Shown here piece by piece: positions 41,210-51,255 of a stretch of DNA of 64,000 nucleotides. Positions within the stretch are counted from its first letter, which is position 1. Each line of letters opens with the position of its first letter. A program made the position numbers and the translations under genes. Location of the stretch: contig CAZIKF010000027.1 of the NCBI GenBank assembly GCA_964539825.1, positions 1-64,000 on the forward strand. Direction: 5' to 3'. The DNA comes from CAZIKF01 sp964539825 (GTDB taxonomy: Bacteria; Muiribacteriota; UBA6191). The notes below the pieces were generated by a model. The model was not told where the DNA came from, ran no database searches, and worked only from the letters and a program-made list of their open reading frames with translations.

Positions 41210-42910
41210 ATGGAAATCGAAGGAAAACGGGTTCTTGTTTTAGGCGGTGCTGGACTGGTCGGGATGGCGATTTGTCACAAGATGCTTATCAATAGTCCAA
41301 AGGAAATCGTAGTCTCCTCTCTCAAGGAATCTGAGGCGATCGAAGGTTGCTCAATTCTCGCCAAGAGTGCTAACGGTGTGGATTTGATTCCAGAGTGGGG
41401 TAATATCTTTGTTCGTACAGAGCTTAAGGATCTTCCCTTTGCCAAAGTCCTGGAAGACCCGGAGCTTCGTTCCATTCTAATTGACGATACCCTGGAGGAT
41501 TTCAGTCCAAAGATTCTTGAGGCATCCTTTTTGTATCAACTTCTTCACAAGTATCGCCCCCAGATTGTAGTGGACTGTATCAACTCCGCTACAGCGGTGG
41601 CTTACCAGGATATTTTTTCTGCTGGCTACAAGGTTCGCGATGAAGTGAAAAAATCTCGTGAAGAGGGTGTGGCAACGAAGTCTCAGCTCGATGATATCGA
41701 ACGCATGTTATGCACGATGTATGTTCCCCAACTCATACGACACGTGCAGATATTCAATGAGGCTATGCGATCTGTAAAGACTGGCATCTACTTGAAGATT
41801 GGGACCAGCGGTACCGGTGGAATGGGCATGAACATACCCTATACCCATAGTGAGGAAAAACCCTCAAGAATGCTTTTGAGTAAGACTTCCGTAGCCGGGG
41901 CGCATTCCTCTTTGCTATTTGTTATGGCAAGAACTCCCGGAGGACCTATCATCAAGGAGATTAAGCCTGCGGCAGCGATTGCGTGGAAGAAAATCGCCCA
42001 TGGTGAGATTTATCTTAAGGGAAAACCCGTTGAACTCTTCGATTGTCCTCCATCCAGGGGACTGTCTCTTGAAGAAGCGCTTTCCGCAGATCCCAAAGAA
42101 TGCTGGGAGTCCCTGGGACGTAACCTGGAAACTGCCTATATCGATACCGGTGAGAATGGGATTTTTTCAAAAGGAGAGTTTGAATCCATCTCAGCAGCAG
42201 GGCAAATGGAATTGATAACACCCGAAGAGATAGCCGGCTGCGTCGTATTTGAGATACGCGGTGGTAACACCGGTCATGACATTGTTAACGCGATGGATAA
42301 TGCCGTAATGGGGCCGACTTATCGCGCGGGAGTTATGCGGGCGTCTGCCCTGGAGAAACTCAAAGAACTCGAAGAGATCAATGGTACGGATTCAGTGAGT
42401 TTTGAGTTGATCGGTCCCTTTGTTTCCAAGCTTCTATTCGAAGCCCATCTGGTGAAAAAGGCTTGCGGGAAGATGTCCGAACTCCGGAAAATTTCCGCCT
42501 TGGAATTGCAAACTAATCTCGAAGATCTCATCGAGATGAATAAAGATTTGAGAGCTTCGATATTATCTGTGGGGATTGGTATCTTACTCTCTGATGGGAA
42601 GACCCTCTTAAGGGGACCCCAGCTGAAAATCCCACCTCATCAGCGCATGGGAAGCTCATCTTTGGACAATGCGCAGGTTGATCGATGGGCTAAAGCGGGT
42701 TGGGTGGACCTCCGTCCCAAAAATCTGGAACTATGGAAAGAAAGAATTGAGAGGATTTATAACGAGATGGAAGCAATTCCAGAGGAAGATTCCAGTTCTC
42801 GTTATATTCGGACTCAAAATTATTGGCTCAAAGATGAGAAGATTAGCGTGGGAAAACTGGTAGGCTGGGTACTTTCAATCGAGGAAGAGTCTCTAAGAAT
42901 GAAGGACTAA
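41210..42910 (+). CDS. Large Rossmann-fold protein linked to the OAD pump, function unknown
   Basis: This 566-residue protein has GGAGG 7 bases before the ATG and begins with a nucleotide-binding fold (KRVLVLGGAGLVGMAI, about 6-21). It has a later Gly-rich loop (GTSGTGGMGMNIPYTH, about 201-216) and a long C-terminal part (350-566) that I do not recognise. Its stop is 1 bp before the start of oadG, so it is very probably the first gene of the decarboxylase operon. An NAD(P)-dependent enzyme producing or using the substrate of the biotin-dependent pump is a reasonable guess, and no more than that. Confidence 0.7.
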   Translation: MEIEGKRVLVLGGAGLVGMAICHKMLINSPKEIVVSSLKESEAIEGCSILAKSANGVDLIPEWGNIFVRTELKDLPFAKVLEDPELRSILIDDTLEDFSPKILEASFLYQLLHKYRPQIVVDCINSATAVAYQDIFSAGYKVRDEVKKSREEGVATKSQLDDIERMLCTMYVPQLIRHVQIFNEAMRSVKTGIYLKIGTSGTGGMGMNIPYTHSEEKPSRMLLSKTSVAGAHSSLLFVMARTPGGPIIKEIKPAAAIAWKKIAHGEIYLKGKPVELFDCPPSRGLSLEEALSADPKECWESLGRNLETAYIDTGENGIFSKGEFESISAAGQMELITPEEIAGCVVFEIRGGNTGHDIVNAMDNAVMGPTYRAGVMRASALEKLKELEEINGTDSVSFELIGPFVSKLLFEAHLVKKACGKMSELRKISALELQTNLEDLIEMNKDLRASILSVGIGILLSDGKTLLRGPQLKIPPHQRMGSSSLDNAQVDRWAKAGWVDLRPKNLELWKERIERIYNEMEAIPEEDSSSRYIRTQNYWLKDEKISVGKLVGWVLSIEEESLRMKD

Positions 42911-42911
42911 T

Positions 42912-43133
42912 ATGTTTTTGGAAGGTTTGAAAATCACGATTCTTGGTATGGGGACTGTGTTTTTCTTTCTTTGCATTCTGGTTGTATCTGTCATTTTGTT
43001 GGGGTATTTTCTGGGGCCGGATGAAGACTCTCCCACAGAGGCCTCAGATAATGATTCCTTGATTCCAGTTGTACTGGCCGCGGCGATAGCCCGTTTCAAG
43101 AAGTCCAAAAATAAGAATGGGAGGGGAGCATGA
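42912..43133 (+). CDS. oadG: Sodium-pump decarboxylase gamma subunit
   Basis: This 73-residue protein has one membrane helix (GMGTVFFFLCILVVSVILLG) and a short charged tail that includes FKKSKNKNG. Small size, GMGTVF at the helix start and position before oadA and oadB match OadG-type subunits, which hold the alpha and beta subunits together and may bind zinc. The ATG of oadA overlaps its stop codon. Confidence 0.85.
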   Translation: MFLEGLKITILGMGTVFFFLCILVVSVILLGYFLGPDEDSPTEASDNDSLIPVVLAAAIARFKKSKNKNGRGA

Positions 43134-44941
43134 GCCCCAGAAAATTGATTGAAGTTATGGATACATCCTACCGTGACGGCCTCCAGAGTGTTTTTGGAGC
43201 CCGCTGTCTTTTTGAGGATTTTCAGCCCTCCATTCAAGCTGCTCTAGATGCTGGGATCAAACATTTTGAGGCAGGGGGAGGAGCAAGGTTTCAATCCCTC
43301 TTTTTCTACCTCAACGAAAATGCTTTTGACATGATGGATGCTTTTCGAAAGACAGTTGGACCCGACGTTGTTTTGCAGACCCTTGCGAGGGGGGTGAATT
43401 ACGTTGGCCTGGATACCGGGAGCAGGGATATTCTCAAACTGCATGCCCGCTTATTTAAGAAGCATGGCATCACCACGATTCGAAATTTTGATGCCCTCAA
43501 TCATGTAGCGAATCTTGATTTTAGTGGACGATGTATCGAAGAGGCCGGCCTAAATCATGAAGTTGTAGTTACCCTAATGGATTTGCCCCCTGGCTGTAGC
43601 GGTGCCCATGATGTGGAGTTTTATGAAGAAGTTCTAAGGCGCATCCTGGATTCAGGAGTGCCCTACTCTTCAATCTGTTTCAAGGATGCCAGCGGAACCA
43701 GTTCTCCCAGAAAGATTCATAACACCATCTTGATGGCCAGAAAACTCGTAGGAGAAAAAGTTAAAATCCGTTTACATACTCATGAGACTGCCGGTGTGAG
43801 TGTAGCTTGTTATCTTGCGGCATTGGAGGCTGGTGTTGATGGAATAGATCTGGCCCGGGAGCCTCTGAGTGGAGGTACCAGTCAGCCGGACTTTCTCATC
43901 ATGATGCATGCTTTGAAGGGTACCCGATTTGTTCTTGGCAATCACCATGGAGAAGTCTTTGATGGGGAGAAGATTTTAGAATCCGAACATGTTTTGCAAA
44001 AGGCCCTTGAGGATTATGAGATACCTCCCGAAGCCAGAAGTGTATCTGCATTGATCCCATTTTCTCCTATGCCAGGCGGAGCGCTCACCGCTAATTCACA
44101 GATGATGCGGGATAATAACATTCTCGAAAAGCTGCCCTCAGTCATTTTGGCTATGCGTGAAGTTGTGGAAAAAGGTGGATTTGGTACTTCGGTTACGCCT
44201 GTGTCCCAGTTTTATTTTCAGCAGGCCTTTAACAACGTGATTTTTGGCCCCTGGGAGAGGATAGCTGACGGCTATGGGAAGATGGTCCTGGGGTATTTTG
44301 GCAAGACTCCGGTAGAGCCAGACGCAGTAGTAAAGGCATTATGCGAGCAAAAGCTTGGACTGGAACCTACCACAGAAGATCCGTTGGACATCGCTGATCG
44401 AGATGAAGCCAAGAGTCTTATCCATGCCCGTAAACAGCTTGCTCTTCATAGCTTGCCCGCTACCGAAGAAAACCTATTCATCGTTGCGGCTTGCCAGGAC
44501 AAAGGGATCAAATTTCTCAAAGGTGAGGCTACGGTTCAAGTACGCAAGCGTTCTTTGAAGGCGGACACAGTATCTCAGGGTGCCACTTCAGGTACAGGGG
44601 ATCAGGCCCAGAGTGAGGCCTATACGATAATTGTCAATGGCGCCAGATATGATGTCCAAGTTATGGATGGGGAAGCGGATCTGCAAATTGAGAAGCGGTC
44701 CCCTGCTCCCCATACTCCCTCTCAAGCTGGTCAGGAAATCCGGGCAGGTATGTCCGGAACCGTGTTGAAGATACCCATGAAAGCGGGAGATCCCGTTCAA
44801 GAAGGAAATGTGGTCCTGGTCCTTGAATCTATGAAGATGGAGATCGAGGTACGCTCACCCTTTAGTGGGACACTTTTGGAATTTAAAGTTCGGGATGGTC
44901 AAAAGGTCAATGAAGGGGACTTACTCCTGACGGTAGGATGA
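43130..44941 (+). CDS. oadA: Biotin-dependent decarboxylase alpha subunit (OadA-like)
   Basis: This 603-residue protein has a carboxyltransferase domain (about 1-460) with DTSYRDGLQS, the carbamylated-lysine segment CFKDASG and the metal-binding HTHETAG. A linker follows, and then a biotinyl domain with ESMKMEIEV (biotinyl Lys569). It removes CO2 from its acid substrate (oxaloacetate, or another such as glutaconyl- or malonyl-type) onto biotin, from which OadB releases it with sodium export. The substrate cannot be fixed from sequence; the YRDG variation and unusual N-terminus leave room for one other than oxaloacetate. Confidence 0.88.
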   Translation: MSPRKLIEVMDTSYRDGLQSVFGARCLFEDFQPSIQAALDAGIKHFEAGGGARFQSLFFYLNENAFDMMDAFRKTVGPDVVLQTLARGVNYVGLDTGSRDILKLHARLFKKHGITTIRNFDALNHVANLDFSGRCIEEAGLNHEVVVTLMDLPPGCSGAHDVEFYEEVLRRILDSGVPYSSICFKDASGTSSPRKIHNTILMARKLVGEKVKIRLHTHETAGVSVACYLAALEAGVDGIDLAREPLSGGTSQPDFLIMMHALKGTRFVLGNHHGEVFDGEKILESEHVLQKALEDYEIPPEARSVSALIPFSPMPGGALTANSQMMRDNNILEKLPSVILAMREVVEKGGFGTSVTPVSQFYFQQAFNNVIFGPWERIADGYGKMVLGYFGKTPVEPDAVVKALCEQKLGLEPTTEDPLDIADRDEAKSLIHARKQLALHSLPATEENLFIVAACQDKGIKFLKGEATVQVRKRSLKADTVSQGATSGTGDQAQSEAYTIIVNGARYDVQVMDGEADLQIEKRSPAPHTPSQAGQEIRAGMSGTVLKIPMKAGDPVQEGNVVLVLESMKMEIEVRSPFSGTLLEFKVRDGQKVNEGDLLLTVG

Positions 44942-46272
44942 TCATGAAAGCCAACCTGGTCCTGGTGCTAGCTGGATTTGTTATTCTTGTCCCTGCGGCA
45001 TGTGCTCTTTCTCGTCCACTCGTATCAGAAGTTCTTTATGAATACTCGGAAGTGAGTCCTCCGAGCACTCAACAACACGAACCTAAAGAATTCTCCACTT
45101 TGCTCTGGAATCTCTGGGAATCTACCGGATTGAGTGTTTTGCTTACTGGAAATGAGGAACCTGAAGGTGGAGGAACGCCTTTTCATCGATCTCTCGGGCG
45201 GGGTCTGATGATTGTGGTTTGTCTTCTTCTTTTCTACCTGGCGATCGTCAAAGGATTCGAACCGCTTCTCTTACTTCCCATTGGTTTCGGAGGGCTATTT
45301 GTAAATGTACCCCTGGCTAATATAGCCGGAAGTGATGGATTAATAGGTATTCTTTACGCGATGGGGATAGAGAATGGACTCTTCCCTTTATTGATCTTTA
45401 TGGGTGTGGGGGCATTAACAGACTTTGGTCCTCTTTTGGCAAATCCCAGGACAGCCTTGCTTGGGGCGGCGGCTCAGTTTGGAATCTTTACGACCATGAT
45501 AGGAGCTCTCTTTTTGAGTTCTGTTAGTGATTTATTCTCTTTTTCGATGCAAGATGCCGCCGCAATAGGCATCATTGGCGGCGCTGATGGGCCAACTGCC
45601 ATCTTTCTAGCTTCACGTCTCGCTCCAGATCTACTGGGAGCTATTGCTGTGGCAGCTTATTCTTATATGGCCCTGGTCCCTATCATTCAACCACCCATCA
45701 TCCGTGCCCTGGTCCCAAAATCTGAGCGCAAAATCAAAATGAAGCAAATGAGAAAAGTTTCCAAGGCTGAAAAAACTGTGTTTCCCATTCTTGTATTTCT
45801 GCTCTGCCTCCTTCTTCTACCTCAGGCAACGCCTTTGGTTGGCTCCTTGATGTTCGGAAACTTAATCAGGGAATGTGGAGTAACTGACAGGCTGGCGGAT
45901 ACTCTACAAAATGCCTTAATTAACATTGTTACCATTTTCCTGGGATTAGCCGTTGGCTCGAAGTTAGCTTCACAACAGTTTTTGGTTCCTGAGACCCTGG
46001 GGATTCTGGGACTCGGCTTACTTGCCTTCGCTATTGGTACCGCTGCTGGATTGTTAATGGCACGGTTCATGAACCTGTTTTTAAAAAATAAGCTTAATCC
46101 CATGATTGGGGCTGCCGGGGTTTCGGCTGTGCCTATGGCTTCCCGTGTTGTTGCCGTTGAAGGGCAGAAGGCGGATCCAGGGAATCACCTTCTCATGCAC
46201 GCGATGGGGCCAAATGTATCTGGAGTCATCGGTTCCGCTGTAGCCGCAGGTGTCTTGTTGTCACTCTTCTAA
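44938..46272 (+). CDS. oadB: Sodium-translocating decarboxylase beta subunit
   Basis: This 444-residue membrane protein overlaps oadA by 4 bp (ATGA). After an N-terminal hydrophobic segment and a soluble stretch of about 55 residues come about nine helices with GIIGGADGPTAIFLASRLAP (the conserved sodium-site loop), the GVGALTDFGPLLANP motif and AAGVSAVPMASRVV near the end. OadB/GcdB/MmdB proteins couple decarboxylation of carboxybiotin to sodium export. The N-terminal extension with a signal-like helix is longer than usual. Confidence 0.93.
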   Translation: MIMKANLVLVLAGFVILVPAACALSRPLVSEVLYEYSEVSPPSTQQHEPKEFSTLLWNLWESTGLSVLLTGNEEPEGGGTPFHRSLGRGLMIVVCLLLFYLAIVKGFEPLLLLPIGFGGLFVNVPLANIAGSDGLIGILYAMGIENGLFPLLIFMGVGALTDFGPLLANPRTALLGAAAQFGIFTTMIGALFLSSVSDLFSFSMQDAAAIGIIGGADGPTAIFLASRLAPDLLGAIAVAAYSYMALVPIIQPPIIRALVPKSERKIKMKQMRKVSKAEKTVFPILVFLLCLLLLPQATPLVGSLMFGNLIRECGVTDRLADTLQNALINIVTIFLGLAVGSKLASQQFLVPETLGILGLGLLAFAIGTAAGLLMARFMNLFLKNKLNPMIGAAGVSAVPMASRVVAVEGQKADPGNHLLMHAMGPNVSGVIGSAVAAGVLLSLF

Positions 46273-46282
46273 GGTATAAGAC

Positions 46283-49200
46283 TCAGGAGTCAGTATCCAT
46301 TTCCCTGGCTCTCATGGCTGTCTGAGTTGAGTCGAGAGTCTCCCCGGTTCCCACATAAGCATCTTCATCATTATCGAAAAAGGCCAGGATCTCTTCTTCA
46401 CCGGCAGTTTCAAATAAGGATCTTCCCTGATCGATCAACTCTTTGAATAGAGTTTGTTTTTCTGCGTGGATTTTCATCATCTTCTCTTCAACAGTGTCCT
46501 TTGCAATCAGTCGATAGACCATCACGGGTCGGGTTTGGCCTATGCGGTGAGCACGGTCTATAGCCTGGGCTTCCACGGCTGGATTCCACCAGGGCTCCAT
46601 GATGATGACATAGTCGGCTGCCGTGAGGTTGAGTCCTGTTCCTCCCGCTTTCAAGCTAATCAGGAAAACAGGAGGACCGGAGAGCGCCTGAAATGAACTC
46701 ACGGCTTTATCTCTTTGCTTTAAGGAATGGCTTCCGCGCAAAGAGACAAAGGGTATGTTGAGGTCAGTCATTAGCTCAGAGATTTCATCCAAAACTGTAG
46801 TGAATTGGGAAAAAATGAGTACCCGATGATTTTCATCCACGATTTCTGGAATTCTCTGTTCCAGAAAATCGAACTTTGCTGACGTAACTTGTTTCATTTC
46901 CGGATTTGCTGCTGAAGGGAGAGTACAGACCTGCCGGAGTCTCAGGAGACCCTCGAGAACCAGGGGGCCGGATCTTGAAAGACCCGTCGCCAGTATTTGT
47001 TTGCGAATCCGACTCTTGAAGAATTGAGCCGTTCTGGCATAGGCGACTTCCTGATCAGCAGCCATGGAGATGGGTACCTCAATCTCAATCCTTTCAGGCA
47101 GTTCCTGCTCTACCTCCTCCTTTTTCCTCCTTAGAATGAAGGGTGCGATGAGTTGGCGCAGCATGTCGCGTACTTCGGGTACCTTGCCCCTTTCAATTGG
47201 GGTAGCAAAGATCCTCTGAAACCAGGTACGGCTACCCAGGTACCTGGGCATCAAAAAGTCCATAAGTGACCAGAGTTCTAATGTCCGATTCTCTACCGGG
47301 GTGCCGCTAAGGGCGATTCTCTGTCTGGCTTTGATCTTTTTCACTATTTTAGCCCTCTGTGTACGGGACTGTTTGATTTGTTGGGCCTCATCGAGAATCA
47401 GAAATTGAAATTTTGCGGTCTGGAAGAGGGACTGATCCTGAAGAAGAGTGCCGTAGGTAGTTACCACCAGATCATACTGTCTCCATTCCCGGGGACTGGT
47501 TGGACGATTCATTCCCTGGTGAAGGAGGACCCTGAGCGTTGGGACATGTCTTCGCGATTCTTGGATCCAGTGGGTTACCGCTGATAGCGGGGCGATCACC
47601 AGGGAGGTTTTCAGGTTTTTCGCATCCTGGTAAGACTTTAGCAAAGCGAGTGCCTGGAGTGTTTTACCCAGGCCCATGTCATCTGCGAGACAGCCGTGCA
47701 GTCCCTTTTTTGATAGTGCGTGAAGCCATTGAAACCCGATTTCCTGGTAGGGTCTCAGCTTAATGCCCTCAAGGATTGGTATGGGGATTTCCGAGCCTTT
47801 CATGAGCTCATCACACTGCCTTACTTTGGCAAAACTGTCATCGAGGAATCCTGGCCTGGGCTCTTTCCCGGCCATGATCCAACGGGATATCAGGAGGAAT
47901 GATTCTTCTGGAATCATCAGCTCAACCTGATTCTTGGAGAGAGCTAGAAATTCTTTGAGTTTTTGCAGTTCCTTTTCCTTAAGTCTATGTAGATTCCCTT
48001 CCTTATCCCTTAGGAATCCCTCGTCCAAATCCACATCTTCGATTTCAATTTCAGCCTTACCTGCTTTCTTGAGCTTTGGAGTCAGTCGAAACCATCCTCT
48101 TTTCTTCACAACTCCAAATTCAAGCTTGTGACTTCCAGCGCTTCTTAGATGTTTTTCCTTGCGGATACTGTAGATCTCAAAGCCGCGATCCAGAAACTGC
48201 TGGGCAGATTGATCGAGCCAGTCCAAAAAGGCGTTGCGTGTACATTCATAGCTATAACGGCTGCCGTTCATTGCCGATTCAGTGGAATTCATACACTGGG
48301 GACCTTTGTTAAGAAAGAATTCCCTGGCAGAGTCCTCGAATTCTCGAAAAGGAATGATCTCCATGGCCCCATCCAACTCCCTTTCCAAGAGCAGCTCTTT
48401 CCTGGGGGTGTCATAATCAAAGCTCAAATCGAGCAAGATGGATGGAGATGCTTTGTCTGCCAGAAATCTAAGCGCGGGAATGGGCGTGAGTTTGACACGA
48501 TGCAGCGGTTTGACTCGTGCATCCAGCTCAAGCATTGGGATGCTCAGTTTTTTAATGGAGGTGGTAAGCTCCTTGAGAGCACTGTATGGAATGAGGCTGC
48601 CCTCATCAAGAAACTCGATCCACTTCTGAAGATCCTCTGTAATTGGAATCTCCATTTTTTTGACCGAACTCTCTTGGACAAAGAGGAAGTGGTAGGCTTG
48701 ATCCGTACGAAATCGAGGGATTCTTATTTGGTAGAACCCCTCGAAATCATCACTGGATTTCATATGAAATTGAACCCTCACCGTATCCATTTTTCTATGT
48801 GCCTGAAAGCTAACCCTGAGTTCAGTGGGAACCAGTGATTCGATGGGAATCTTCTTGCGGTCCTTTTTGAAAAAAAGAGTGGAAGGATCCAAGGAATGGA
48901 AGCAGTCTCGTAAATATCGATCGCATAGTGCTGTCCATTGGTCTTTTTTCAGTCTTCGCCAGTCCTGTTCTGAGTAAAGCTGGGAGTGGGCGCGCAGAAG
49001 CGAACCAAGTCCATCGGGAAGGCCGCTCCTTTCAATCTCACGAAGAAGTGTGGGGGTGAGTTGACGTGGACGAAATCCTCCAGACTCGTTTTGTGTCAGC
49101 AATAGAGGAGAGAGGATTGTGTCCTGGGAACCGGAAGTTTCAATCAATACACCAAGCTTGCTAAGGTTTCTAAGGTATGAACTGGACAGGGGCTCGTCCA

Positions 49201-49729
49201 TAGGCCGCAAAGCCTTGATTCGCTTGAGTATTGTGCCGGAACCTGCCTGCCTGGTGTTTTTCGGTAAGACAGACTCTACTGTCGCTTCACTTTGAAAGGA
49301 AGATACAGAAAAGGTCATAGCCCGTTTCTGTTCCTTTTCACATTTCTGCAGGTGGCTGCGAGTAATTGCACGTGCCTTCTTGAGCAAATCCTGGGTCTGG
49401 ACTTTAAAGGGTTCTCCAAGGGAAGGTTGACGGGTACGGGAATAGAATACCGCACAGCGTATCAGCTTTTCGCGCAGGAGCGCCGGGGCCTGTAGGGAGA
49501 GCATCCAGCGGGCGTTTGCCTGGACTCCAAAGGTTTCGGGTACCAGGATCACATACCCGTATAGATGCTGGGCCCTGTTTTGTCCCCGATCATCTACGAT
49601 GCTCTCAAAGATGTATAGGTAGGAATTTTCTGCTATTTCCTCATAGGCCTTATGAATATAGAATTCGTAATCTTCCTGACCAAAGGAGCCAAGGAAATAC
49701 TCATCAAGATATTTTTCACAACCAGGCAT
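46283..49729 (-). CDS. SNF2-family DNA helicase/ATPase
   Basis: This 1148-residue protein has a large N-terminal part (about 1-650) that includes a bacterial SNF2-associated region, then a SWI2/SNF2 ATPase with LADDMGLGKTLQALALL (Walker A near 688), LILDEAQQIKQ (near 780), LSGTPVENR, and the helicase C motifs GGTGLNLTAADYVI and QAIDRAHRIGQTRPVMVYR. Such proteins translocate on double-stranded DNA and remodel protein-DNA complexes, often RNA polymerase or repair intermediates. It converges with oadB, with an 11-bp gap containing GACTCAGGAGTC, and is transcribed away from glmM. Confidence 0.92.
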   Translation of the reverse strand: MPGCEKYLDEYFLGSFGQEDYEFYIHKAYEEIAENSYLYIFESIVDDRGQNRAQHLYGYVILVPETFGVQANARWMLSLQAPALLREKLIRCAVFYSRTRQPSLGEPFKVQTQDLLKKARAITRSHLQKCEKEQKRAMTFSVSSFQSEATVESVLPKNTRQAGSGTILKRIKALRPMDEPLSSSYLRNLSKLGVLIETSGSQDTILSPLLLTQNESGGFRPRQLTPTLLREIERSGLPDGLGSLLRAHSQLYSEQDWRRLKKDQWTALCDRYLRDCFHSLDPSTLFFKKDRKKIPIESLVPTELRVSFQAHRKMDTVRVQFHMKSSDDFEGFYQIRIPRFRTDQAYHFLFVQESSVKKMEIPITEDLQKWIEFLDEGSLIPYSALKELTTSIKKLSIPMLELDARVKPLHRVKLTPIPALRFLADKASPSILLDLSFDYDTPRKELLLERELDGAMEIIPFREFEDSAREFFLNKGPQCMNSTESAMNGSRYSYECTRNAFLDWLDQSAQQFLDRGFEIYSIRKEKHLRSAGSHKLEFGVVKKRGWFRLTPKLKKAGKAEIEIEDVDLDEGFLRDKEGNLHRLKEKELQKLKEFLALSKNQVELMIPEESFLLISRWIMAGKEPRPGFLDDSFAKVRQCDELMKGSEIPIPILEGIKLRPYQEIGFQWLHALSKKGLHGCLADDMGLGKTLQALALLKSYQDAKNLKTSLVIAPLSAVTHWIQESRRHVPTLRVLLHQGMNRPTSPREWRQYDLVVTTYGTLLQDQSLFQTAKFQFLILDEAQQIKQSRTQRAKIVKKIKARQRIALSGTPVENRTLELWSLMDFLMPRYLGSRTWFQRIFATPIERGKVPEVRDMLRQLIAPFILRRKKEEVEQELPERIEIEVPISMAADQEVAYARTAQFFKSRIRKQILATGLSRSGPLVLEGLLRLRQVCTLPSAANPEMKQVTSAKFDFLEQRIPEIVDENHRVLIFSQFTTVLDEISELMTDLNIPFVSLRGSHSLKQRDKAVSSFQALSGPPVFLISLKAGGTGLNLTAADYVIIMEPWWNPAVEAQAIDRAHRIGQTRPVMVYRLIAKDTVEEKMMKIHAEKQTLFKELIDQGRSLFETAGEEEILAFFDNDEDAYVGTGETLDSTQTAMRAREMDTDS

Positions 49730-49834
49730 GTTTTAAGGATTAGAAACGACTAGAATTTAAATTCGATCTCAAAACTTATCGTGGCTTTAGATCCCTGTAA
49801 AGCCAGTGTTCTTTCATCCCATGGTTATTTCTCA

Positions 49835-49840
49835 TATAAT
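49835..49840 (+). promoter_or_regulatory. Probable -10 element for glmM
   Basis: TATAAT lies 42 bases upstream of the glmM ATG in a divergent region with the helicase gene. The -35 is not clear (TTTCAT near 49812). Confidence 0.3.
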
Positions 49841-49881
49841 TCAGGCCAATTGTAGGCTATGAATTGGGTGAGAAGGACTCT

Positions 49882-51240
49882 ATGAGAAAGATTTTTGGTA
49901 CGGATGGAATACGTGGGACTGCAAATGTAGAACCAATGACTGCCGAAATGATGGTGAAGTTAGGCCGTGCGGCTGCCTATGTATTGAGTTCCCGGGGAAA
50001 GACCAGTCAGCATCCAATTGTAATTGGAAAGGATACCAGGATATCCGGCTATATGCTGGAATCAGCCCTGGTCGCGGGTATCTGTTCCATGGGAATGAAC
50101 GCACTCTATACCGGCCCGCTTCCAACTCCTGGGGTTGCCTTTATTACTCGAAGCCTGAGAGCCACAGCCGGCATCATGATATCCGCCTCCCATAATCCCT
50201 ATTATGATAACGGACTTAAATTTTTCCAGACCGATGGATTTAAACTCTCTGATGAAATAGAGGCGCAGATTGAAGAACTCATTTATTCTTCTGAAGTGGA
50301 CAAGATTCGTCCGACGGCGGAAGGTGTAGGCAAAGCTCGACGAATGGAAACTGCCGTTGGTCGTTATATGGAGTTCGTAAAAGCTAGTTTTCCCAAGGGG
50401 ATGACACTCGATGGGCTTCGCATCGTGGTGGATTGTGCCAATGGAGCGGCTTATAAGGTGGGGCCTGGGGTTTTAACGGAGCTGGGCGCGGAAGTGATTG
50501 AGTTGGGGGTTTCTCCTAATGGAACCAACATCAATGATGGATTTGGTGCTCTTCATCCTGAGAAAATGCGGGTTGAGGTTATTAAAACCCAGGCAGATCT
50601 TGGAATCGCTTTTGACGGGGATGCTGATCGCGTGATTTTTTCCGATGAGAATGGGAATGAAATTGATGGGGATCACATTATGGGGATGGTCGCGCATCAG
50701 GCCTTCCTTGATGGGACTTTGAATCAGAATACCCTGGTTGCGACCATCATGAGTAACCTGGGGCTGGATCTTGCCATGAAGAAGCATGGGATCAAGGTCG
50801 TAAAAACAGCCGTGGGTGATCGGTATGTGGTAGAGGAAATGAAGCAGCATGGCTATAATGTAGGCGGAGAACAGTCAGGGCATTTGGTCTTTTTAGATCA
50901 CAACACAACCGGCGATGGACTGGTTTCAGCTCTCCAGGTTCTATCCATTGTAAAGAGAACGGAACAGCGTTTATCCAAGCTTGCCTCACTGGTGAAAAAA
51001 CTTCCGCAGGTAATCTGTAATGTGCAGATTCGAGAAAAACGTCCTTTGGACTCGATGAAGTTAGTATCCAAGACGATCTCTGATGTAGAGTCCAGGCTAA
51101 AAGAGAATGGAAGGGTCCTGGTTCGTTACTCTGGAACTGAAAATGTACTGAGAGTTATGCTCGAAGGAGAAGATGAAAAGCAGATTCATCAATGGTCACA
51201 GGAGATTTGTGATGAGGTTGAGAAGGAAATCGGGGCTTGA
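49882..51240 (+). CDS. glmM: Phosphoglucosamine mutase
   Basis: I choose the ATG at 49882 after GAGAAGGAC. The 452-residue protein starts MRKIFGTDGIRG and has the phosphoserine loop SASHNPYYDNG (Ser103), the metal loop AFDGDADRVIF, the sugar-binding GGEQSGH and the phosphate-binding RYSGTENVLRVM. It converts glucosamine-6-phosphate to glucosamine-1-phosphate for peptidoglycan and lipopolysaccharide precursors. The next gene starts 15 bp downstream. Confidence 0.96.
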   Translation: MRKIFGTDGIRGTANVEPMTAEMMVKLGRAAAYVLSSRGKTSQHPIVIGKDTRISGYMLESALVAGICSMGMNALYTGPLPTPGVAFITRSLRATAGIMISASHNPYYDNGLKFFQTDGFKLSDEIEAQIEELIYSSEVDKIRPTAEGVGKARRMETAVGRYMEFVKASFPKGMTLDGLRIVVDCANGAAYKVGPGVLTELGAEVIELGVSPNGTNINDGFGALHPEKMRVEVIKTQADLGIAFDGDADRVIFSDENGNEIDGDHIMGMVAHQAFLDGTLNQNTLVATIMSNLGLDLAMKKHGIKVVKTAVGDRYVVEEMKQHGYNVGGEQSGHLVFLDHNTTGDGLVSALQVLSIVKRTEQRLSKLASLVKKLPQVICNVQIREKRPLDSMKLVSKTISDVESRLKENGRVLVRYSGTENVLRVMLEGEDEKQIHQWSQEICDEVEKEIGA

Positions 51241-51255
51241 GCCTCGGGAGAGTGC

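Noticed and set aside
48149..48838. 229-codon plus-strand ORF opposite the SNF2 helicase
   Set aside because: It is nested inside a well-supported helicase gene, with no start signal and no recognisable motif.
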